Source of the DNA: Poriferisodalis sp965116715
Lineage (GTDB): Bacteria > Actinomycetota > Acidimicrobiia > Acidimicrobiales > Poriferisodalaceae
NCBI GenBank assembly: GCA_965116715.1
Contig: OZ220724.1
Span: forward strand, 3,549,728-3,613,727
Reading direction: 5' to 3'
DNA length: 64,000 bases
Of this stretch, positions 59,761 to 64,000 are shown piece by piece. The stretch's first letter is position 1. The number at the start of each line of letters is the position of its first letter. The translations under genes were made by a program, and so were the position numbers. The notes below the pieces were generated by a model. That model worked only from the letters and a program-made list of their open reading frames with translations, did not search any database and was not told where the DNA came from.

Positions 59761-60873
59761 ATGGCACTAGCGCAGACAGCGCCCGAACTGTTGCCCGATC
59801 CGCTCCCGGGCGACGAATCCCAAACCGGCTCGACACAGGTCAGCCCGGGCGCCGGTGACGCCGCTCGCAGCGGCAACATCTTGGATCCGGGCTTCGAGCT
59901 GACACTCCGGCCGATGCGGTACCCGCAGTTCTTCGACATGTACCGCGACGCCATCCGCAACACCTGGACGGTCGAGGAGATCGACTTCTCCGACGACATC
60001 GTCGACCTGAACCGCAAGCTGGCGCCTGCTGAGCGGCATCTCATCAACCGGCTCGTGGCGTTCTTCGCCACCGGCGATTCGATCGTCGCGAACAACCTGG
60101 TGCTGAACCTGTACCAGCACATCAACAGCCCTGAGGCTCGCATGTACCTGAGCCGGCAGCTGTACGAGGAAGCGCTGCACGTGCAGTTCTACCTGACGCT
60201 GCTGGACCACTACATCCCGGACTTGGACGAACGGTCAGCGGCGTTCGCAGCCATCGAGAACATCCCCTCCATTGCCGCCAAGGCCGACTTCTGCTTCCGC
60301 TGGATGGACAGCGTGTGGTCGCTCGATCAGCTGTCCACCGCAGAGCACCGCAAGGCCTTCGTGCTGAACCTCATCTGCTTCGCAGCGTGCATCGAGGGGC
60401 TGTTCTTCTTTGCGGCGTTCGCCTATGTCTATTTCCTGCGGTCGAAGGGACTGCTGAATGGACTGGCGGCCGGCACCAACTGGGTGTTCCGCGACGAGTC
60501 GGCACACATGAACTTCGCCTTCGAGGTGGTTCGCACGATCCGGGCCGAAGAGCCCGATCTGTTCGACCAGGATCTCGCTGACCGGATCCGGCAGATGATC
60601 ACCGAGGCCGTCGATGTCGAGACGCAGTTCGCGCACGATGTGCTGTCCGGCGGTGTGGCGGGAATGTCGGTGACTGACACCCGCTCGTACCTGGAGTTCG
60701 TGGCCGACCAGCGGCTCGCCCAGCTTGGCCTTGCCAAGGAATACGGCTCGAAGAATCCCTTCTCGTTCATGGAACTGCAGGACGTGCAGGAGCTCACCAA
60801 CTTCTTCGAACGCACGGTAGCCAGCTACCAAGTCGGCATCGAAGGCGAGGTCGCCTTCGACGAGGACTTCTAG
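59761..60873 (+). CDS. nrdB: Class I ribonucleotide reductase, beta subunit
   Basis: Metal/radical subunit partnered with NrdA, 370 residues. Metal ligands: Asp in FATGDSIVANN, the EXXH helix LYEEALHVQFY, Glu in CIEGLFFFAAFAY, and the second EXXH in FRDESAHMNFAF. A Tyr is kept four residues after the first ligand His (His-Val-Gln-Phe-Tyr), the radical-tyrosine position of E. coli NrdB, so a tyrosyl-radical enzyme is likely. AGAGG precedes the ATG. The TAG stop overlaps the stop of meaB on the other strand. Confidence 0.95.
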   Translation: MALAQTAPELLPDPLPGDESQTGSTQVSPGAGDAARSGNILDPGFELTLRPMRYPQFFDMYRDAIRNTWTVEEIDFSDDIVDLNRKLAPAERHLINRLVAFFATGDSIVANNLVLNLYQHINSPEARMYLSRQLYEEALHVQFYLTLLDHYIPDLDERSAAFAAIENIPSIAAKADFCFRWMDSVWSLDQLSTAEHRKAFVLNLICFAACIEGLFFFAAFAYVYFLRSKGLLNGLAAGTNWVFRDESAHMNFAFEVVRTIRAEEPDLFDQDLADRIRQMITEAVDVETQFAHDVLSGGVAGMSVTDTRSYLEFVADQRLAQLGLAKEYGSKNPFSFMELQDVQELTNFFERTVASYQVGIEGEVAFDEDF

Positions 60874-61868
60874 GCGAGGTCGCCGGCGCCCGTCGATCGG
60901 TCGAAGGCTGCCATCAGGCGGTCCACCGCGGCGGTGGGCGTCAGCTCGTCTGCTCGCACTTGGGCTTCGAGTTCGGTCAGCAGATCCTGAGCGTCGGCAG
61001 CGAGCCGGGCCCGCATGCGCTCGGTGAGCATCGCCCGCATCCACCGCACACGCTGATCGGCTCGCCGTGCGTGGAGCTCGCCCGAGGCCGACATCAGCCG
61101 GCGATGGGTGACCACATGGTCCCAGAGCACCTCGAGGCTGTCGCCGGTCAAGCCCGAGCAGGTGATCACGGGAGGAGTCCAGGTCGGCGAGGCCGGTTGG
61201 GTCATGTGCAGAGCGAGCTGGTAGTCGCGCGCCGCGTTCGCGGCACGATCAACGTTGTCGCCGTCAGCCTTGTTCACGGCAATCAAGTCGGCGATCTCGA
61301 GGATGCCTTTTTTGATGCCCTGCAGGTCGTCGCCGGCGCCGGCCAGCATGAGCACGACGAAGAAGTCCACCATGTCCGCAACGACCGTCTCTGACTGGCC
61401 GACACCCACGGTCTCCACGAGCACGACATCGAACCCGGCGGCTTCGACGACGAGGATGGTCTCGCGGGTCACCCGGGTCACGCCGCCGAGTTCTCCCGAC
61501 GTCGGAGACGGTCGCACGAAGGCCGCAGGATCGTTGGCGAGCGCCGTCATGCGGGTCTTGTCGCCGAGAATCGAACCGCCGTGCAGCGCGGAGGTCGGGT
61601 CGACGGCCAGCACGGCGACGCGATGACCCTGCTGCGTCAGCGCAGTGCCCAGCGTCTCGATGAGCGTGCTCTTGCCCACCCCGGGTACGCCGGTGATTCC
61701 CACTCGATGCGCACCGCCGGTGTCGGCCAGCAGCTCGGCGAGCAGCTCGGCTGCCGGTTCGACGTCGTCAGCCAACCGGGACTCGACGAGCGTGATCGCC
61801 CGGCCGACGGCGGCGCGGTCACACGCCCGTACGCCGGCGGCAAGTTCAGCGACATCGACTTCGGCCAT
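60870..61868 (-). CDS. meaB: Methylmalonyl-CoA mutase-associated GTPase MeaB
   Basis: G-protein chaperone that loads and protects the B12 cofactor of methylmalonyl-CoA mutase, encoded on the same strand upstream, 332 residues. The P-loop is VGITGVPGVGKSTLIETLG near residue 58. VLAVDPTSALHGGSILGDKT, FDVVLVETVGVGQSE and IAVNKADGDNVDRA follow. The C-terminal arm mediates dimerisation in known structures. ATG at 61868 is chosen over a frame reaching 62036 because of the TACCTT element 7 bases before it. Its stop and that of nrdB share the bases CTAG at 60870-60873. Confidence 0.93.
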   Translation of the reverse strand: MAEVDVAELAAGVRACDRAAVGRAITLVESRLADDVEPAAELLAELLADTGGAHRVGITGVPGVGKSTLIETLGTALTQQGHRVAVLAVDPTSALHGGSILGDKTRMTALANDPAAFVRPSPTSGELGGVTRVTRETILVVEAAGFDVVLVETVGVGQSETVVADMVDFFVVLMLAGAGDDLQGIKKGILEIADLIAVNKADGDNVDRAANAARDYQLALHMTQPASPTWTPPVITCSGLTGDSLEVLWDHVVTHRRLMSASGELHARRADQRVRWMRAMLTERMRARLAADAQDLLTELEAQVRADELTPTAAVDRLMAAFDRSTGAGDLA

Positions 61869-61875
61869 CGGTAGC

Positions 61876-61881
61876 AAGGTA
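61876..61881 (-). promoter_or_regulatory. Leaderless-type -10 (TACCTT) before meaB
   Basis: The minus strand reads GGTACCTT, 7 bases, then the meaB ATG. This is one of the clearest examples of the pattern. Confidence 0.5.
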
Positions 61882-61927
61882 CCGGCAGCCGCGGCGACGG
61901 CCTGCCTGCGCGCGCCGGCGGTTCGGG

Positions 61928-61939
61928 CACAATGTGCGG
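61928..61939 (+). promoter_or_regulatory. Leaderless-type -10 (CACAAT) before 61940
   Basis: CACAAT at 61928-61933 lies 6 bases before GTG 61940. It argues against the earlier GTG at 61934, which would follow the -10 directly. Confidence 0.35.
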
Positions 61940-62494
61940 GTGGGTTTGCTGAATCGGATGCGCACAGGGGACCGTTCCCACCCCGCCGAGCAGTACCTGA
62001 ACCAAGGCGACCATCTGCATGCGCTCGTGCCCGCACAGGGCGGTCTCCACCCTTTCTCCATGCTGGTGATCGGCGTGGCTGCGCTGGCCGGCATCGTGCT
62101 CACGGTCAACCTGCCGTGGCTGCAGATCAGCCTGATCTCCACGACGGTGTTCGCGACGGCAGCGGTGCTGACCATGTCGCGCTACCGGCTTCTTGCGCTC
62201 ACCGACGCAGACATCGTCGTGATGCGCACCAGAGCGCTGCGACCGGCGAAGCCCGTCGAGCTGCTCGGCCGCATCGAGCGCGTCGCGCCGTTCGGCATCC
62301 GGGGCTCTGCCTGGGGCCAGATCGTCGTGGGCGATGAGAAGCTGTGGGTGCATCGCCGGTACCACTACCACCTCGACGATGCCGATGCGCGCCTCGCCGC
62401 CGCGCCACGCGGCATGCGGGCGGCATCGAGCAGCGCGTACCGGGCGGCGCGCGCCAAGAAGAAGGTGCGCAACGTGGGGCGCCGCCACCGCTGA
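61940..62494 (+). CDS. Two-helix membrane protein with PH-like domain
   Basis: 184 residues. Two adjacent membrane segments lie at about residues 38-62 (MLVIGVAALAGIVLTVNLPW) and 63-82. A cytoplasmic beta-rich domain follows (YRLLALTDADIVVMRTRALR, LWVHRRYHYHL) resembling bacterial PH-like domains, then a basic tail ending RAKKKVRNVGRRHR. The function is unknown. It is convergent with the mutase gene, 21 bases away. Start chosen from the -10 element; GTG 61934 is the alternative. Confidence 0.75.
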   Translation: MGLLNRMRTGDRSHPAEQYLNQGDHLHALVPAQGGLHPFSMLVIGVAALAGIVLTVNLPWLQISLISTTVFATAAVLTMSRYRLLALTDADIVVMRTRALRPAKPVELLGRIERVAPFGIRGSAWGQIVVGDEKLWVHRRYHYHLDDADARLAAAPRGMRAASSSAYRAARAKKKVRNVGRRHR

Positions 62495-62515
62495 GCCGGC
62501 GATACCGGCGGGGGA

Positions 62516-64000
62516 CTAGTCGGCGCTGTCGAGCAGGTCCAGCACCTCGGCCGCGGCCTCGGCGATGACCGTGCCAGGCGGGTAGATCGCAGCAGCGCCC
62601 GCCGCGCGCAGGGCGTCGAAGTCCTGCGGCGGGATGACGCCGCCGACGACGATCAGGATGTCGGGCCGACCGAGTTCGCCGAGTGCCTCTCTCAGTTCCG
62701 GCACGAGCGTCAGGTGACCTGCCGCCAGGGACGAGGCACCGACCACATGGACGTCGTTCTCGACAGCTTGGCGAGCCGTTTCGGCAGGTGTGCTGAACAG
62801 CGGTCCGATGTCGACGTCGAAGCCCAAGTCCGCGTAGGCAGTGGCCACCACCTTCTGGCCCCGGTCATGGCCGTCCTGGCCCATCTTGGCGATGAGGATG
62901 CGTGGCCTGCGCCCGGTGCGCTCGCCGAAAGCGTCGATCCGGGCACGGACGGCATCGACGGCAGCTGCCATCGTGTTCGGGCTTCCGTGGGCGTCGGGGC
63001 CATCTGCGTCATGCGAACTGTCGCTGGCCATCTCGCTCCCGTACACGCCGCTGATCGTGCGGATCTGCGCAGTGTGCCGCCCGAACACGTCCTCCATGGC
63101 GGCGCTGATCTCTCCCACGGTGGCATGGCAGCGCGCCGCGTCGACGGATGCGGCCAGCAGGTTCCCCTCGCCGGAGCGCGCCACCTCGCGCAGCGCATCC
63201 AGTGAGTGCTGCACTGCGTCAGCGTCGCGCCCGGCGCGCAGACGGTCCAGCTTCGCGAGCTGAGCCGCGCGGACTCCGGCGTTGTCGACCCGCAAGATGT
63301 CGACCTCATCGGACAGCTCGGACTGGTAGCGGTTGACACCGACCACCGTCCGCTGCCCCACCTCGATCCGTGCCTGGGTGCGCGCGGCAGCTTCCTCGAT
63401 GCGCATCTTGGGAATGCCGGCTTCGATGGCGCGGGCCATCCCGCCCAGCTCCTCCACTTCGGCAATGTGAGCCTCAGCGCGGCGCGCCAGTTCTGCAGTG
63501 AGCCGCTCGACGTAATAGCTGCCGCCCCACGGATCGATCACTCGGGTGGCGCCGGCCTCGTGCTGCAAGAACAGCTGCGTGTTGCGGGCGATGCGGGCGC
63601 TGAAGTCGCTCGGCAGCGCCAGCGCCTCGTCGAACGCGTTCGTGTGCAGGCTCTGGGTGTGCCCGTCGACGGCGGCCATCGCTTCGATGCAGGTGCGCAC
63701 CACGTTGTTGTACGGGTCTTGGGCGGTGAGCGACCAGCCCGAGGTCTGGCAGTGAGTTCGCAGCGACAGCGATCGCGGATTCTCGGGCTCGAAGCCGGCG
63801 ACCAGCTTGGCCCACAGCAGCCTGGCCGCACGCAGCTTGGCGACCTCCATGAAGAAGTCCATGCCGATGCCCCAGAAGAAGCTGAGGCGCGGGGCGAAGT
63901 CGTCGATGCCCATGCCGGCGCCGATGCCGCAGCGCAGGTATTCCAGGCCGTCGGCCAGCGTGTAGCCCAGCTCGAGGTCGGCGGTCGCCCCGGCTTCCTG
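62516..64000 (-). CDS. Methylmalonyl-CoA mutase large subunit (partial, 5' end off the right edge)
   Basis: B12-dependent isomerisation of methylmalonyl-CoA to succinyl-CoA, in the propionate and odd-chain route. The visible 494 residues are the C-terminal two thirds. The frame is open from the right edge (EYLRCGIGAGMGIDDFAPRL). Catalytic-barrel sequence includes RTHCQTSGWSLTAQDPYNNV and INPWGGSYYVE-like DPWGGSYYVERL. The C-terminal B12-binding domain carries KMGQDGHDRGQKVVATAYAD, with the cobalt-ligand His in DGHDRG, and VVGGVIPPQDFDAL. MeaB lies downstream on the same strand; a small-subunit gene may be off the edge. DPWGG-type and length features fit MutB over isobutyryl-CoA mutase, but that split is not certain. 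Confidence 0.9.
   Translation of the reverse strand, partial: QEAGATADLELGYTLADGLEYLRCGIGAGMGIDDFAPRLSFFWGIGMDFFMEVAKLRAARLLWAKLVAGFEPENPRSLSLRTHCQTSGWSLTAQDPYNNVVRTCIEAMAAVDGHTQSLHTNAFDEALALPSDFSARIARNTQLFLQHEAGATRVIDPWGGSYYVERLTAELARRAEAHIAEVEELGGMARAIEAGIPKMRIEEAAARTQARIEVGQRTVVGVNRYQSELSDEVDILRVDNAGVRAAQLAKLDRLRAGRDADAVQHSLDALREVARSGEGNLLAASVDAARCHATVGEISAAMEDVFGRHTAQIRTISGVYGSEMASDSSHDADGPDAHGSPNTMAAAVDAVRARIDAFGERTGRRPRILIAKMGQDGHDRGQKVVATAYADLGFDVDIGPLFSTPAETARQAVENDVHVVGASSLAAGHLTLVPELREALGELGRPDILIVVGGVIPPQDFDALRAAGAAAIYPPGTVIAEAAAEVLDLLDSAD

Overview
Organism. The window is high-GC actinobacterial chromosome. The gene order from the arginine cluster through tyrS, tlyA, nadK, recN, steA, steB, pyrG, xerD, scpA, scpB, rluB, cmk and der follows the Mycobacterium tuberculosis Rv1652-Rv1713 stretch (from memory). 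The 16S sequence and the gene complement (fused 2-oxoacid:ferredoxin oxidoreductases, B12 methylmalonyl-CoA mutase with MeaB, class I ribonucleotide reductase) point to the class Acidimicrobiia rather than mycobacteria or streptomycetes. That placement is inference and was not tested by phylogeny. Genes are tightly packed, with many 4-base ATGA or GTGA start/stop overlaps, and many isolated starts look leaderless (TANNNT 6-8 bases before the start codon). Layout. 1-4492 (-): glutamate synthase large subunit, running off the left edge. 4693-10880 (+): argC-B-D-F-R-H without argJ or argG, preceded by an ArgR-like box. 10880-15820 (+): 3-methyladenine DNA glycosylase, Nudix hydrolase, two small membrane proteins, an ABC-2 exporter and tyrS. 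15859-21452: one rRNA operon (16S-23S-5S, no spacer tRNA) with promoter, two boxA-like elements and a terminator. 21480-26753: TPR protein, class I aldolase and 2-oxoglutarate:ferredoxin oxidoreductase. 26818-34346: tlyA, nadK, recN, then a cell-envelope set (SteA, SteB, a GT2 glycosyltransferase and an MraY/WecA-like membrane protein). 34389-35897 (-): amidohydrolase/deaminase. 36011-42209: pyrG, xerD, trpS (-), scpA, scpB, rluB. 42449-50055: fused indolepyruvate ferredoxin oxidoreductase, prephenate dehydrogenase, an AroA-Cmk fusion and PlsC. 50092-50625 (-): RelE/Phd toxin-antitoxin pair. 50669-55081: ispH (-), a PDZ/radical-SAM DUF512 protein, der and a small membrane protein. 55112-55594: tRNA-Pro(GGG), then a DUF427 gene interrupted by an in-frame TGA. 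55626-64000: ferredoxin-type reductase (-), nrdA-nrdB, meaB (-), a small membrane protein and methylmalonyl-CoA mutase (-, running off the right edge). How the genes fit together. The content is mostly core: nitrogen assimilation and arginine synthesis, translation, chromosome segregation, aromatic amino acid and isoprenoid synthesis, dNTP synthesis, ferredoxin-linked 2-oxoacid oxidation and the propionyl-CoA route. Most unusual observation. At 55430-55432 a TGA sits exactly where the DUF427 family has a conserved Cys (the T-x-C-P-x-K-G motif). Family-like sequence continues in the same frame to a second stop, and a perfect 6-bp hairpin with loop GGTC lies 25 bases after the TGA, as expected for a bacterial SECIS. 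This is a candidate new selenoprotein; a recent nonsense mutation or a sequencing error are the alternatives. Also notable are a family of short tandem hairpins at gene ends, the steA-steB-GT2-MraY-like module, and the DUF512 protein next to der.
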